A DNA stretch of 64,000 nt from Aequorivita viscosa (GCF_900106795.1 NZ_FNNS01000010.1:55632-119631); one strand, 5' to 3'. Shown: positions 51,556 to 61,691, numbered from the stretch's first letter. Notes: generated from the sequence alone by a model not told the origin. Made by a program: numbers and translations.

Positions 51556-51587
51556 AAAAAGTCCACCAAATTGGCAGACCTTTTTTA
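51556..51587 (-). terminator. Terminator after dnaN
   Basis: On the minus strand AAAAAAGGTCTGCCAATTTG and GTGGACTTTTTC form a stem with an A/T-rich lower part, 20-50 bases after the dnaN stop. The loop sequence is nearly that of the terminator at 1567-1596. Confidence 0.7.
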
Positions 51588-51605
51588 ATTTCTCTAGTAT
51601 CTAGT

Positions 51606-52724
51606 CTAGTTATTCAACATTACCGGCATTACAAGCATAGTAACTGTTTCGCCTTCGTCTAGTCCATCAACAGGTGTAAGAATTCCTGCACGGTTAGGGA
51701 AACTCATTTCCAGTGAAATTTCATCGCTTGTAAGGTTGTTCAGCATTTCGGTAAGGAAACGGCTGTTGAAACCAATTTGCATATCATCACCTTGATAATC
51801 GCAAGTTAAACGTTCTTCGGCTTTGTTGCTAAAATCAACATCCTCAGCAGAGATATTCAATTCAGCTCCTGCAATTTTTAAACGGATTTGATGTGTTGTT
51901 TTACTTGAGAAAATAGAAACACGACGTACAGAATTTAGAAGTAAATTTCTGTCCATAATCAATTTGTTCGGGTTTTCTTTTGGAATTACCGCTTCGTAGT
52001 TTGGATATTTCCCGTCTATTAAGCGACACACCATTTCGGTATTATCAAAAATGAATTTCGCGTTACTTTCGTTATATTCGATAGTTACATCATCTTCGTT
52101 TCCGGCAAGAATGTTTTTAAGAAGTGTTAGTGGCTTCTTCGGCATAATGAACTCAGCCGTTTGTGAAGCACTTAGGTCATCTCTCGTGTATTTTACTAAT
52201 TTATGGGCATCGGTAGCTACAAAAATCAAGTTCTCTGTAGAAAACTGGAAAAATACCCCACTCATAACCGGTCGTAAATCGTCATTACCAGAAGCAAAAA
52301 TAGTCTTGCTTATAGCCGTTGCTAATATATCACCTTGAATTATTGTAGAAGAAGGTTCATTAAGCTCAACTACATTTGGGAATTCTTCAGCATTTGCATA
52401 AGCTAATGCATACTTTCCGTGATTTGAACTTATTTCAATTGTATTGTTGTCTTCAACGATAAAGGTTAACGGTTGCTCAGGGAAGGTTTTTAAGGTTTCC
52501 AACAATAATTTTGCGGGAACACAAACCATTCCTTTTTCGGTGCTTTCAACCTCTAGTTTGGAAGTAATTGTAGTTTCCAAATCGGAAGCAGAAACACTAA
52601 GTTGATTGCCATCTAAATCAAAAAGGAAATTATCTAAAATAGGAAGTGTGTTGCTGTTGTTTAGAATACCGCCTAATACTTGAAGATGTTTTAATAAATA
52701 CGAACTTGATACTATGAATTTCAT
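51606..52724 (-). CDS. dnaN: DNA polymerase III sliding clamp, beta subunit
   Basis: The 372-residue clamp has the three repeated domains of the family (about 1-120, 125-245 and 250-372). Characteristic stretches are SASDLETTI, FVATDAHKLVKYTR and DGKYPNYEAVIPKE, and the C-terminal TPVDGLDEGETVTMLVMPVMLN, where VMPVML is the end of the hydrophobic pocket that binds polymerase and MutL/MutS partners. It tethers DNA polymerase III to DNA. It is encoded away from dnaA, as in other Flavobacteriaceae, between mnmE and the gld genes. Confidence 0.96.
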   Translation of the reverse strand: MKFIVSSSYLLKHLQVLGGILNNSNTLPILDNFLFDLDGNQLSVSASDLETTITSKLEVESTEKGMVCVPAKLLLETLKTFPEQPLTFIVEDNNTIEISSNHGKYALAYANAEEFPNVVELNEPSSTIIQGDILATAISKTIFASGNDDLRPVMSGVFFQFSTENLIFVATDAHKLVKYTRDDLSASQTAEFIMPKKPLTLLKNILAGNEDDVTIEYNESNAKFIFDNTEMVCRLIDGKYPNYEAVIPKENPNKLIMDRNLLLNSVRRVSIFSSKTTHQIRLKIAGAELNISAEDVDFSNKAEERLTCDYQGDDMQIGFNSRFLTEMLNNLTSDEISLEMSFPNRAGILTPVDGLDEGETVTMLVMPVMLNN

Positions 52725-52937
52725 TTAGATATGTATTTTATGAAATAATTCTCAAAAGGTTTTCTCAGCAAATTTAAAAATACGAAGAATTACAAAGGTT
52801 AGTAAATGTGTCTAACATCTCGATAAATCAAAAAATTCATTCAGTTCACTGAGTATTTCAGCTTAGCTTCTTATAAACTTCGCCGATGTACAAATATATT
52901 TCAAATGATGTTTTAGATAAAACAAACTTATTAACAG

Positions 52938-55337
52938 TTAGCGTGTGTATCTTCGTTTTCGGTATAAAGTAAACAGAACTCCGAAAAGCGCCAGTAACCC
53001 CAACGGCAACAGTAGATTGAGCATTTGCCACTTGTTTCTTTCCAACGCAGTTTTCTGAATATCGAGAAACGGAACCGCAATTTTTCGCGTTCGAATGTTT
53101 ATAAGTCCGCTGTCGTCTAATAGGTAATTGACAGTATTAAGCAGAAACTCCTTATTTCCATAAAATGAATTCGTCCCATTGTCAAACCCTAATTCCAAGG
53201 GGCGGTTACCTTGCATTTGGTTTTTAATTACGTCACCATCGCTTATAACTACCATTTTTGAAGCCTTACCGTCGTCGTAATTATTTAGACCATCAAGCAG
53301 TTTAAACGGTTTAACTCGGTTTTTAAAAACAGATGTAAAACTTCCTTCCAATAGCACTGCGAGCGGAACTTCTCCAGCATTATATTCGTTGGGATTTGGA
53401 CCTTCGTTAACAATTTGAAGACTATTCGGAATTTCAATATCAAAATTAATTTCAAAAGGTAACCCAACAATTTTTGTAATAGGAGAAGTAGAAAGCAATA
53501 CCGTTTTTTTAATGTTATTTGGAAGTGTATCTATCGAACTAGCATAATCAAATTTAACGGCTTCAAGATTCGCCACAATGGGATGGTTATTAGCACTACT
53601 ACTTAACGGACTAAAAAACCAAGGATATTTATTGTATTGCGATTCTTGTTCTTCTCCAGTAGCCAAAACGATGGGTGCGGAGTACACATCTTTAACCAGG
53701 TTTGGATTAATTCGAACGCCGTATTTAAAGAAAAAATCATTTAGGTTTAGGTCTTTTCCGAAGGCAAACGCATTACCCGATTCTGGGTCTAAATGCATTT
53801 GTGTAGCGTCCATTAGCCAAAGCGAATTGCCACCGTTCATAATGTATTGATCCAAAACATATTTTTCGGCATCGGTAAATGCTTCGGTAGGCTGTGCGGC
53901 AATTATTAAATCAAAACCATTAAGTGCTTTTAATGTCTTGCTAGCATTTGAAGCAACTGAATCTAAGGTGAAAGGAGCGATAAAATAATAATCTCTCAGC
54001 GTTGAAAAGAAATCTGCAATGTAACGGTCGTCGTACTCGCCGTTGCCTTTAAGAACGGCTACTTTTTTCGACTTTTCGGTTGCTAATTTTTTAAAACCAT
54101 CAGCAAATGAATATTGTAAGTTCTGAAGGGAACTATTTACTCTTTCTTCTGATGTTGCTCCCAATTGATTTTTCAGCAAAGGAATTTTTACTGTCCTTCC
54201 ATTATAGTGTGCCAATGCCCAAGGATAAATGATTTCGGTACTTTGTTTTCCGCTTTCAACTACTGAAATTTGTGCGGGAATTAGACCATATTCTTCGAAT
54301 TGTGATAGAAAATGTTCAGAACCTTTTTCTGAAGGGTTTGCAAAAGCGAACCTTATATTGGAATTATATGCCGCAAATTCATCTAAAAGCTGTTTGGTTT
54401 CGTTCTGTAGTCTTTTGAATTCAGGTGGAAATTCCCCTTTTAAAAACACGTCTATAACAATAGGTGAATGTACTTGATCAACAATTTTCTTAGCTTCTTC
54501 AGACAAGGTGAAACGTTTATCCTGAGTTAAATCGAAGCGCATGTATAGACTATTTCCGAAGGCAATAAGAAGCACCAATCCAATAATTGGGACTAAAAAT
54601 GCAATTTGCCCCTTTTTCGTAGTACTTGATTTTTCTTTATTTAATTTAAAAGTAGTGAGCGCTAAAAAAAGTATTGTGAGCAGTAAAAAGTATATTAAAT
54701 CCCGTGTATCCAAAACCCCTCGTGCTACACTTTCAAAATGTGCTTTCATTCCAAAATTTGAAATATCGAAAGCAGAAGATGCAAATCCTTCAAATCCGTA
54801 ATAAAGTGCAAAACTTAGAAATACAGCTATGATGAATGCTACAATTTGATTTTGTGATAGGGTCGAGGCAAATATTCCGATGGCGGTATAGGCCATAACG
54901 AGAAAAAACAATCCAATATATGAACCTATAGTGCTACCGACATCCCAATTTCCTGCTGGATTGCCCAGTTCTGAAATAGTAAATACATAAAGACCTGTAG
55001 GAATTAGCGCAATAATGATTAAAATAACGGCCCCAAAATATTTTCCTAATACAATTTCTTTTAGTGTAATGGGTTTGGTTAGCAAAAGCTCCATAGTTCC
55101 CATTTTCATCTCATCACTAAAGGCGCGCATACACACGGCTGGGATTAAAAACAGCAGTACCCACGGTGCAAGTTCAAAATAGGGGGAGAGGTCGGCAAAA
55201 CCAGAATCGAGGATATTGAAGTTCCCACTAAAAACCCATAAAAACAAACCATTTATGACTAGAAAAACGGCAATAACCAAATACCCTATGGTGCTTGAAA
55301 AAAATGAATTTATTTCGCGTTTTATAATTGTAAACAT
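52938..55337 (-). CDS. gldFG: Gliding-motility ABC transporter GldF-GldG fusion
   Basis: About 799 residues from Met at 55337. The first 245 or so are the GldF permease (MFTIIKREINSFFSSTIGYLVIAVFLVINGLFLWVF; MKMGTMELLLTKPITLKEIVLGKYFGA), with about six helices. The rest is GldG: a helix at 265-285, RFDLTQDKRFTLSEEAKKI, a large extracytoplasmic ABC_transp_aux domain and a last helix before RKRRYTR. In Flavobacterium johnsoniae gldF and gldG are separate neighbouring genes; here one frame covers both. With the ATPase GldA, encoded elsewhere, the complex supports gliding. The upstream 30 residues are rejected because they overlap the neighbouring gene. Confidence 0.88.
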   Translation of the reverse strand: MFTIIKREINSFFSSTIGYLVIAVFLVINGLFLWVFSGNFNILDSGFADLSPYFELAPWVLLFLIPAVCMRAFSDEMKMGTMELLLTKPITLKEIVLGKYFGAVILIIIALIPTGLYVFTISELGNPAGNWDVGSTIGSYIGLFFLVMAYTAIGIFASTLSQNQIVAFIIAVFLSFALYYGFEGFASSAFDISNFGMKAHFESVARGVLDTRDLIYFLLLTILFLALTTFKLNKEKSSTTKKGQIAFLVPIIGLVLLIAFGNSLYMRFDLTQDKRFTLSEEAKKIVDQVHSPIVIDVFLKGEFPPEFKRLQNETKQLLDEFAAYNSNIRFAFANPSEKGSEHFLSQFEEYGLIPAQISVVESGKQSTEIIYPWALAHYNGRTVKIPLLKNQLGATSEERVNSSLQNLQYSFADGFKKLATEKSKKVAVLKGNGEYDDRYIADFFSTLRDYYFIAPFTLDSVASNASKTLKALNGFDLIIAAQPTEAFTDAEKYVLDQYIMNGGNSLWLMDATQMHLDPESGNAFAFGKDLNLNDFFFKYGVRINPNLVKDVYSAPIVLATGEEQESQYNKYPWFFSPLSSSANNHPIVANLEAVKFDYASSIDTLPNNIKKTVLLSTSPITKIVGLPFEINFDIEIPNSLQIVNEGPNPNEYNAGEVPLAVLLEGSFTSVFKNRVKPFKLLDGLNNYDDGKASKMVVISDGDVIKNQMQGNRPLELGFDNGTNSFYGNKEFLLNTVNYLLDDSGLINIRTRKIAVPFLDIQKTALERNKWQMLNLLLPLGLLALFGVLFTLYRKRRYTR

Positions 55338-55398
55338 TGACTTTTCGCTAAAGGCGTAGGAACGCCATTTTTTAATTTTCCTTAAATTCTTATACGTA

Positions 55399-55695
55399 TT
55401 ATTGAAGGCACAGAAGCGTATCGACACTCCAAGCTTCCGCTCGCTTACTGAACATAGGTTTTGTTTGACTCCATACTTTTTTGAAAAGCGGACTGTTTCT
55501 GTATTTTTCTAAATCGGCTTCATCTTCCCAACGGCTGTAAGTGAAAAAGATTGTTTCGTTATTTTTATCGCGATAAAGTTCTAAAAAACGACATCCCGGA
55601 AAATTGCGGATTTTCTCTTTCACTTCTTCGAAATTAGACAGAAAAGATTCTAGTTCTTCTTGTCTAAATTGCATCTTGACTATTCTTGTAAACAT
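55399..55695 (-). CDS. Antibiotic biosynthesis monooxygenase (ABM)-fold protein
   Basis: A 98-residue protein of the dimeric alpha/beta-barrel ABM family: MFTRIVKMQF at the start, NFEEVKEKIRNFPGCRFLELYRDKNNETIFFTYSRWEDEADLEKYRNSPLFKKVW in the middle. Members include quinol monooxygenases and heme-degrading enzymes. The Phe/Trp-rich core is present but the substrate cannot be inferred. It is in the conserved flavobacterial order between the SAM hydroxide adenosyltransferase gene and gldF, and in the same direction. Confidence 0.8.
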   Translation of the reverse strand: MFTRIVKMQFRQEELESFLSNFEEVKEKIRNFPGCRFLELYRDKNNETIFFTYSRWEDEADLEKYRNSPLFKKVWSQTKPMFSKRAEAWSVDTLLCLQ

Positions 55696-55779
55696 ATTCT
55701 CTATTTAAGATTGCTGGGCTAGTTCAAATATTCTTCTTGATTAATTTGATATCGAAAAACTCAAACTAAAGGAACCACT

Positions 55780-56619
55780 TTATGACTCTGGTTCAAAGTT
55801 AACAGTAATTGAATCAAGAAAATTTAAGCCAAAAAGGGTAGACGCGCCACCTACGGACGACGGATTGCTTTTGTAAATAGCCAATTCTAAATATCCAGAT
55901 GAATTCCAAAGAGCGAGTTTTTTTCCGCCTTCTATTCGTTTATCCGAAGGCTGGTCAAAATTAATAGCATCGCTGTAATTGGTATGAATTTTATCTATTT
56001 TAGTCGTTCTAACACCAATAACAAACTTTCTGCCGCGTCCTACCTTGTCAAATTGTTTTTTACTGATATTGCTAATAACATTCCCGTAATTATCAATATA
56101 AATAACATTCCCGATAATTTGGTTTTCGTTTTTGTTAACAATGGGCCGTATTTTGGTCGTTTCTTTAATTTCAGAAATAGGCTTTCCTACAACTTCCAAA
56201 GTGCCTCCACGGGCAATGTGTCCAGCAACTTTTACAAAAACATCTAGCACAGGAAAATTGCTCAATATTCTGTCGTGAATGTTGATTTCTACTATTTTTT
56301 CTGGCTTAATTTCGGCGGTAAGCATCGAAATAATTCCATTGTCTGCACATATAAAATAATGCTTATCCATATATACTGCAATGTGCTTGTTCTCAGGATT
56401 TAATTCCGAATCAACACCAATAATATGGATTGTACCATTCGGAAAACTTTTGTAGGCATTTTGGATAATATATGCGGCTTCGTGTAGATGAAAAGGAGAA
56501 ATTAAATGTGAGATATCAACAATTTTCACATCCTCCAATTCACTGTAAATAGCTCCCTTCACCGCACCAACAAAGTGATCTTTTTCTCCGAAGTCTGTCG
56601 TAAGTGTGATTATAGCCAT
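55780..56619 (-). CDS. SAM hydroxide adenosyltransferase (DUF62 family)
   Basis: A 279-residue enzyme of the fluorinase/chlorinase superfamily. Its start, IITLTTDFGEKDHFVGAVKGAIY, is the conserved TTDFG..D.YVG..KG motif; further on are DISHLISPFHLHEAAYII, VDSELNPENK and the C-terminal GNVIYIDNYGNVISNISKK. Non-halogenase members hydrolyse S-adenosylmethionine to adenosine and methionine. The insert typical of the fluorinase is absent. It is cytoplasmic, and the promoter is clear just upstream. Confidence 0.88.
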   Translation of the reverse strand: MAIITLTTDFGEKDHFVGAVKGAIYSELEDVKIVDISHLISPFHLHEAAYIIQNAYKSFPNGTIHIIGVDSELNPENKHIAVYMDKHYFICADNGIISMLTAEIKPEKIVEINIHDRILSNFPVLDVFVKVAGHIARGGTLEVVGKPISEIKETTKIRPIVNKNENQIIGNVIYIDNYGNVISNISKKQFDKVGRGRKFVIGVRTTKIDKIHTNYSDAINFDQPSDKRIEGGKKLALWNSSGYLELAIYKSNPSSVGGASTLFGLNFLDSITVNFEPES

Positions 56620-56655
56620 AAAGGGATTGTTGATATTTTATTAAAACAAGTACCA

Positions 56656-56685
56656 CAAAAATAGGTTACTTTTGTTAGTAGCAAA
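56656..56685 (-). promoter_or_regulatory. Promoter of the DUF62-ABM-gldFG gene group
   Basis: On the minus strand TTTG (56682-56685), a spacer of 18 and TATTTTTG (56656-56663). Transcription should begin near 56650, about 30 bases before the SAM hydroxide adenosyltransferase gene. Confidence 0.6.
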
Positions 56686-56815
56686 ACTATTTTTACTGAA
56701 TATAATAATATTAGTTATATCGATGAGGATTGATGCTTTTACGACTATTTTCAAAGGCTTCAACTGTAATTAAATACAAAACCTAACGTCTATACCTATA
56801 TAAATTTTACGCCTT

Positions 56816-57769
56816 TTGAACGAACTTATAATCGAACTTACAGAGATTGGCCCTAGAGAATTCTTTGGGCTGGAAAATGCCAATATAGAACTGCTTAAAA
56901 AGTACTTCCCTAAACTTAAAATCGTTGCTCGGGGCAATAAAATTAAAGCCTATGGCGATGAGGAAATTCTAGAAGAATTTGACCGTCGTATTACAATGCT
57001 TTTAGAACAATATTCCAAATACAATAAGATAGATGAAAACGTGATCGAGCGTGTATTATTGAGCCGAAGTAGGGAGGAATACGAAACGCCCACAAAAAGC
57101 GGTGAGGTAATCGTTCATGGGGTAAGTGGAAAACCAGTAAAGCCTCAAACAGCAAATCAGCGCAAATTGGTAGCGCTAATGCAAAAAAACGACATGGTAT
57201 TTGCTGTGGGTCCAGCTGGAACGGGTAAAACCTATACAGGAGTGGCTTTGGCCGTTAAAGCACTTAAGGAAAGAGAGGTTAAACGAATTATTTTGACAAG
57301 ACCGGCCGTGGAAGCAGGTGAGAACCTTGGCTTTCTTCCTGGCGATTTAAAAGAAAAACTCGATCCGTATATGCAACCACTTTATGATGCGCTACGCGAT
57401 ATGATACCAGCAGAAAAATTGGCCTCACATATTGAGAATGGAGTAATTCAAATAGCACCGTTGGCATTTATGCGTGGACGCACATTAGACAATGCTTTCG
57501 TTATTTTAGATGAAGCACAAAATACCACACACGCTCAAATGAAAATGTTCCTCACAAGAATGGGGAAGAACGCTAAGTTTATGATTACCGGTGACCCGGG
57601 ACAGATTGATTTGCCGCGTCGCATCACTTCAGGTTTAAAAGAAGCACTTTTGGTTTTAAAAGACGTTGAAGGCGTTGGCATGATTTATTTAGACGATAAA
57701 GATGTAATCCGCCATCGCTTGGTGAAAGAGGTTATCGCAGCGTATAGAAAAATTGAAAATATAGAATAA
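56816..57769 (+). CDS. phoH: PhoH-family ATPase
   Basis: 317 residues starting with TTG at 56816, because homologs begin NELIIELTEIGPREFFG at this place and no upstream Met is available. An N-terminal KH-like domain (about 1-95) precedes the ATPase with Walker A GPAGTGKT (about 133-140) and Walker B FVILDEAQN (about 226-234). The GDPGQIDLP motif follows. PhoH proteins are single-domain P-loop ATPases linked to RNA metabolism and phosphate starvation. It is followed by purC with a gap of about 90 bases. Confidence 0.92.
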   Translation: MNELIIELTEIGPREFFGLENANIELLKKYFPKLKIVARGNKIKAYGDEEILEEFDRRITMLLEQYSKYNKIDENVIERVLLSRSREEYETPTKSGEVIVHGVSGKPVKPQTANQRKLVALMQKNDMVFAVGPAGTGKTYTGVALAVKALKEREVKRIILTRPAVEAGENLGFLPGDLKEKLDPYMQPLYDALRDMIPAEKLASHIENGVIQIAPLAFMRGRTLDNAFVILDEAQNTTHAQMKMFLTRMGKNAKFMITGDPGQIDLPRRITSGLKEALLVLKDVEGVGMIYLDDKDVIRHRLVKEVIAAYRKIENIE

Positions 57770-57856
57770 AAAAAGAAGAAAAAGTGACAATTTTTAGTGT
57801 ACGAGAGAATTTCTTGAACTCTAAATTCTGTTTCCTGATTTCTTTATCCCAACATA

Positions 57857-58822
57857 ATGAATTCCGAATCTAAAATGAGTAATACGATAACAGCTATGAA
57901 TTTCAATTTCCCAGGACAAAAAAGTGTTTATCACGGAAAAGTCCGCGAAGTTTATACATTAGAAAACAATACACTTTTAATGGTTGCAACCGATAGGCTT
58001 AGCGCTTTTGATGTGGTTATGCCAAAAGGTATACCGTATAAAGGTCAAATTCTAAACCAAATAGCAACTAAAATGATGCGTGATACGGAAGACTTAGTTC
58101 CAAACTGGTTAGTCGCTACTCCTGATCCGAATGTTGCAATTGGTGAAGCCTGCGAGCCTTTTAAGGTTGAAATGGTAATTCGTGGTTATATGAGTGGTCA
58201 TGCGGCAAGAGAATACAAAGCGGGAAAAAGATTGCTTTGTGGGGTTCCGTTGCCTGAGGGTTTGAAAGAAAATGATAAATTCCCAGAACCTATAATAACA
58301 CCTGCTACAAAAGCTGAAATGGGTGATCACGATGAAGATATTTCGAGAGAAGATATCATAAAAAAAGGAATAGTTTCAGAAGAAGATTACCTACAACTTG
58401 AGGATTATACCCGCAAACTTTTTAAAAGAGGTAGTGAAATTGCAGCTAAAAGAGGGCTGATTTTAGTAGATACAAAATATGAGTTTGGTAAAACAAAAGA
58501 AGGAAAAATCGTTTTAATCGATGAAATCCATACCCCGGATTCTTCTCGATATTTTTATACTGAAGGCTACGAATCCCGACAAAAAAAGAATGAACCTCAG
58601 AAACAACTTTCAAAGGAATTTGTTCGACAGTGGCTTATTGAAAACGGATTTCAAGGTTTGGAAGGGCAAAAAGTGCCTGAAATGAGTGATGAATATGTGA
58701 AAACTGTTTCTGAAAGGTATATTGAGCTTTATGAAAACATTACAGGTGAAAAGTTTGTCAAGGCAGATGTTAGCAATATTCACGAGCGTATTGAAAAAAA
58801 CGTGCTTAATTATTTGAAGTAA
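57857..58822 (+). CDS. purC: Phosphoribosylaminoimidazole-succinocarboxamide synthase
   Basis: The 321-residue enzyme joins CAIR and aspartate with ATP to form SAICAR in purine synthesis. It has [37 protein letters not shown] (about 22-58, ATP-binding lid), [20 protein letters not shown] (about 97-116), DTKYEFG and [12 protein letters not shown], all family motifs. It is the longer, Bacteroidetes/eukaryote-like form. Met at 57857 or 57875 could be the start; the first is given. Confidence 0.94.
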   Translation: MNSESKMSNTITAMNFNFPGQKSVYHGKVREVYTLENNTLLMVATDRLSAFDVVMPKGIPYKGQILNQIATKMMRDTEDLVPNWLVATPDPNVAIGEACEPFKVEMVIRGYMSGHAAREYKAGKRLLCGVPLPEGLKENDKFPEPIITPATKAEMGDHDEDISREDIIKKGIVSEEDYLQLEDYTRKLFKRGSEIAAKRGLILVDTKYEFGKTKEGKIVLIDEIHTPDSSRYFYTEGYESRQKKNEPQKQLSKEFVRQWLIENGFQGLEGQKVPEMSDEYVKTVSERYIELYENITGEKFVKADVSNIHERIEKNVLNYLK

Positions 58823-58938
58823 TATAATTAGGGAACATTCAGTTTGTATGACTAGTGTTGTCTATACCATCGTGTAATTGTTAGAGTGATAATATCACAA
58901 TTCTCACCTGTCATTTCAGAAATAAAATTGCTATAATA

Positions 58939-58963
58939 CAATCCCGGCGTCAAGCCGGGATTG
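58939..58963. repeat. GC-rich perfect hairpin between convergent genes
   Basis: CAATCCCGGC (58939-58948) and GCCGGGATTG (58954-58963) are perfect 10-bp arms with the loop GTCAA. It resembles REP-type palindromes and is probably a bidirectional stop or mRNA-stabilising stem between purC and the pagL-like gene, since no T run follows. Confidence 0.6.
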
Positions 58964-58973
58964 TGCTTAAATC

Positions 58974-60239
58974 TTAACTCCTCTCCCTAAAATTGAAGCT
59001 GCGAACGTATCCAAAGCTAAATTCGCTAAAATCTGCTTGTCCTAAATTTGCATTTATATGAGCACCCAAATAGAAGTTGTTTTTTGGTGCTTTTTCCATA
59101 CCTATTAAATAGTATTTTAAACCTATTCGAGAGGAAATTCTATATTTTAAACTATATTTTGTATTGAGTGCCCCCAAAACCCAGTCTGTAGGAATTTCAC
59201 GAGGCGTGTTTTCCCACCCTTCATTCATGCGATAATCCATTTCATAGGCCGGTTTATGAAAGTTATAACCCAACTGCAGGTCAATACCTATATGATTTAA
59301 AAAGATTTCTCCGTGAATACTAACGCCAAAGTTGGATGCGTAATAATAAGGATTGCTTCTAAAATAGTCATAATCTCTTCCAGGCTGTACCAACGACTCG
59401 TTGCCTTTTATATAATTGTAATAATGCTGATAGAGTCTTGAGTAAAAACCAACGCCTATTTTAAATGTATTATTATATATGCGCCCATATTCACCAGCAA
59501 AATTGTAAACAAAGTCTGTATTGTTAATAGCAGTTGCTAGGGTGTTAATTCCCAATCCGCCGCGCAATGCAAAGTAATTATTGACCGTTTGTTTATGTTT
59601 TTGTATTATAATTTCAGAAAGGGCAGGAGTCTGTTGTAACGGATTTTTAATATCTGCCGAAAAACTCACCAAAAATGAATTGTAACCTATGTTAAGAAGT
59701 CGCGTATGTCCATTAGAATGGTGAGAATAACCCAACCCCACGCGCCAATCTATTTGTTCTGTAGCCAGAAATTCATAAAACAAATAGGTGCGGAAAGCCC
59801 ACGTTATGGATGTAGTAACTGCTCTGTTTAACGGATTTGTTGTAGGGTCATATTTTTTTGTAAAGTATGATGCCCCTACACCAGTATGCACTTTAAATCG
59901 GTTGCTGCCAAAAGCATTAAATTCAATAAAAGGCATTGCGGTTAAGGCAATTCCTAGACTATCCAAATTTCCAAATTCGGTAATTCCAAAGGAGAATCCA
60001 GTTTTGGGACTTTTTAATTGTTGCGCCCATTGTTGCGGGTTGTTCGTGTTATCCCTCCCAAAATTTATAATTAATTGTTTTTGCAATCCAGTAGAAGGGA
60101 ACCCGTCATTGGCTTCCATAGTTTTCCCTATTAGAAACTCAGGACTGATTGTAAAGGCACTTTTTTTCCAATTAGTTTCTGTTTGACCATAACTAAAGAA
60201 TGACAGAAATAAAAGAAAAATGGTTAGTTGATTCTTCAT
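58974..60239 (-). CDS. PagL-like lipid A deacylase (acyloxyacyl hydrolase family)
   Basis: About 421 residues from Met at 60239 (another Met four codons upstream). A signal peptide (about 1-19, ending in SYGQ) leads to an outer-membrane beta-barrel. GYSHHSNGHTRLLNIGYNSFLV (about 172-193) has the His and Ser of the PagL catalytic triad in the HHSNG form typical of Bacteroidetes. The protein should act at the outer membrane and remove the 3-O-acyl chain from lipid A. It is longer than Pseudomonas PagL (about 150 residues) and has C-terminal barrel-like extensions of unknown use. Confidence 0.8.
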   Translation of the reverse strand: MKNQLTIFLLFLSFFSYGQTETNWKKSAFTISPEFLIGKTMEANDGFPSTGLQKQLIINFGRDNTNNPQQWAQQLKSPKTGFSFGITEFGNLDSLGIALTAMPFIEFNAFGSNRFKVHTGVGASYFTKKYDPTTNPLNRAVTTSITWAFRTYLFYEFLATEQIDWRVGLGYSHHSNGHTRLLNIGYNSFLVSFSADIKNPLQQTPALSEIIIQKHKQTVNNYFALRGGLGINTLATAINNTDFVYNFAGEYGRIYNNTFKIGVGFYSRLYQHYYNYIKGNESLVQPGRDYDYFRSNPYYYASNFGVSIHGEIFLNHIGIDLQLGYNFHKPAYEMDYRMNEGWENTPREIPTDWVLGALNTKYSLKYRISSRIGLKYYLIGMEKAPKNNFYLGAHINANLGQADFSEFSFGYVRSFNFRERS

Positions 60240-61691
60240 TTGCGGCTGCAAGTAACAATTTCCTTGCTGATTTTAAAAATATTAATTCTACTTTTAGAAG
60301 ATATTTTAAAACCTACTTTGGAATACGTAAACAATTTTATTTCAGAATTAGCTTCTCTCGCGTGGGGTTTGCCTTTATTGATAATCTTAATAGGAGGTGG
60401 GTTGTACCTATTGGTGCGAATTAGATTTTTGCCATTTCTATATTTAGGACACGCTTTCGCTGTTCTACGAGGAAAGTACGATAATGAAAACGACATAGGT
60501 GAAATTTCGCACTTTCAAGCACTGACAACTGCGCTTTCGGCAACGGTAGGAATGGGAAATATAGCAGGGGTAGCCGTAGCAATTGCAATTGGCGGTCCTG
60601 GTGCTGTGTTTTGGATGTGGGTAAGCGCTGTAATAGGTATGTCTACAAAGTTTTTTACTGCCACATTAGCAATTCTTTATAGAGGTGTTGATAGCGAAGG
60701 AGAAACTCAAGGTGGGCCAATGTATTTTATAATCGAAGGTTTAGGTAAAAAGTGGATGCCGTTGGCTATAATGTTTAGTGTAGCAGGATTGGTTGGAGCA
60801 TTGCCTGTTTTTAATGTAAATCAACTTACACAAGCCATCAATGATATTGTTTTAAAACCAATGGATTTATACAATGGGTTTCAAACCGACTTAATTATTG
60901 GTTTAGTTTTAGCCACAATAACGTCAATAGTTATTTTGGGAGGGCTTTCTCGGATTAGCAAAACAGCTTCTAGATTGGTTCCTGCTATGGCAGCGCTATA
61001 TTTTATTTTGGTGATTGCTATTTTGGTTGTTCATATTGAGGTTGTACCAAAATACTTAGGCTTAATTTTTACCGATGCTTTTTCTGCCAATTTCTATAAG
61101 GGTGATGCATTTTTAGGAGGCGTAATCGGGGGAATTATTCTCTTGGGAATTCGAAGAGGAGCATTTTCAAATGAAGCGGGAATTGGAACCGCCCCAATGG
61201 CACATGGAGCAGCAAAAACAAACGAACCAATTCGAGAAGGATTGGTGGCGATGTTAGGCCCTGCTATTGATACTTTAGTTATTTGTACCTTAACTGCTCT
61301 TGCTATATTGGTCACCGGAGTTTGGCAAAGTAGCGATGCCAATGGTGTTAGCCTAACTGCATCTGCATTTGATGAAAGTCTTCCTGCCTTCGGAAAATAT
61401 GGATTAATGGTTTGTATTGCAGTTTTCAGTATATCTTCCTTATTTTCTTATTCATATTATGGTACAAAATGTATGTCATTTCTTTTTTGAGCGAAAAATA
61501 AAGGTATCTATAATTATTTCTACATATTAAGTATCCTTATTGGAGCAACAACATCCTTGAGCATGATGATCAATCTAATTGACACATTTTTTGCGTTGAT
61601 GGCTATCCCTACAATGACAGCAACAATTATACTTGCTCCAAAAGTTATTAAAGAAGCGAAAATTTATTTTGCAAAAGTGAAATTCAATAAA
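60228..61691 (+). pseudogene. Alanine/glycine:cation symporter (AGCS) gene with an in-frame stop
   Basis: The frame encodes about 487 residues, of which 420 precede a TGA stop at 61488-61490. It has LTTALSATVGMGNIAGVAVAIAIGGPGAVFWMWV, RRGAFSNEAGIGTAPMAHGAA and SYYGTKCMSFLF, all AGCS (Na+/alanine or glycine) motifs. The stop stands where homologs have Gly in the FLFGAK motif, and the reading frame continues after it with AKNKGIYNYFYILSILIGATTSLSMM up to TAA at 61691. So one G-to-T change (GGA to TGA) removes the last two helices. The start is uncertain: only TTG codons fit (60228, 60264 or 60318), with the first overlapping the divergent pagL-like gene. Confidence 0.8.

Noticed and set aside
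55338..55427. Longer start for the GldF-GldG fusion
   Set aside because: It overlaps the monooxygenase gene, and GldF proteins begin at the Met encoded at 55337.
61481..61500. Frameshift in the AGCS symporter gene
   Set aside because: The reading frame continues unchanged after TGA with family-like sequence, so the lesion is a nonsense substitution, not an insertion or deletion.
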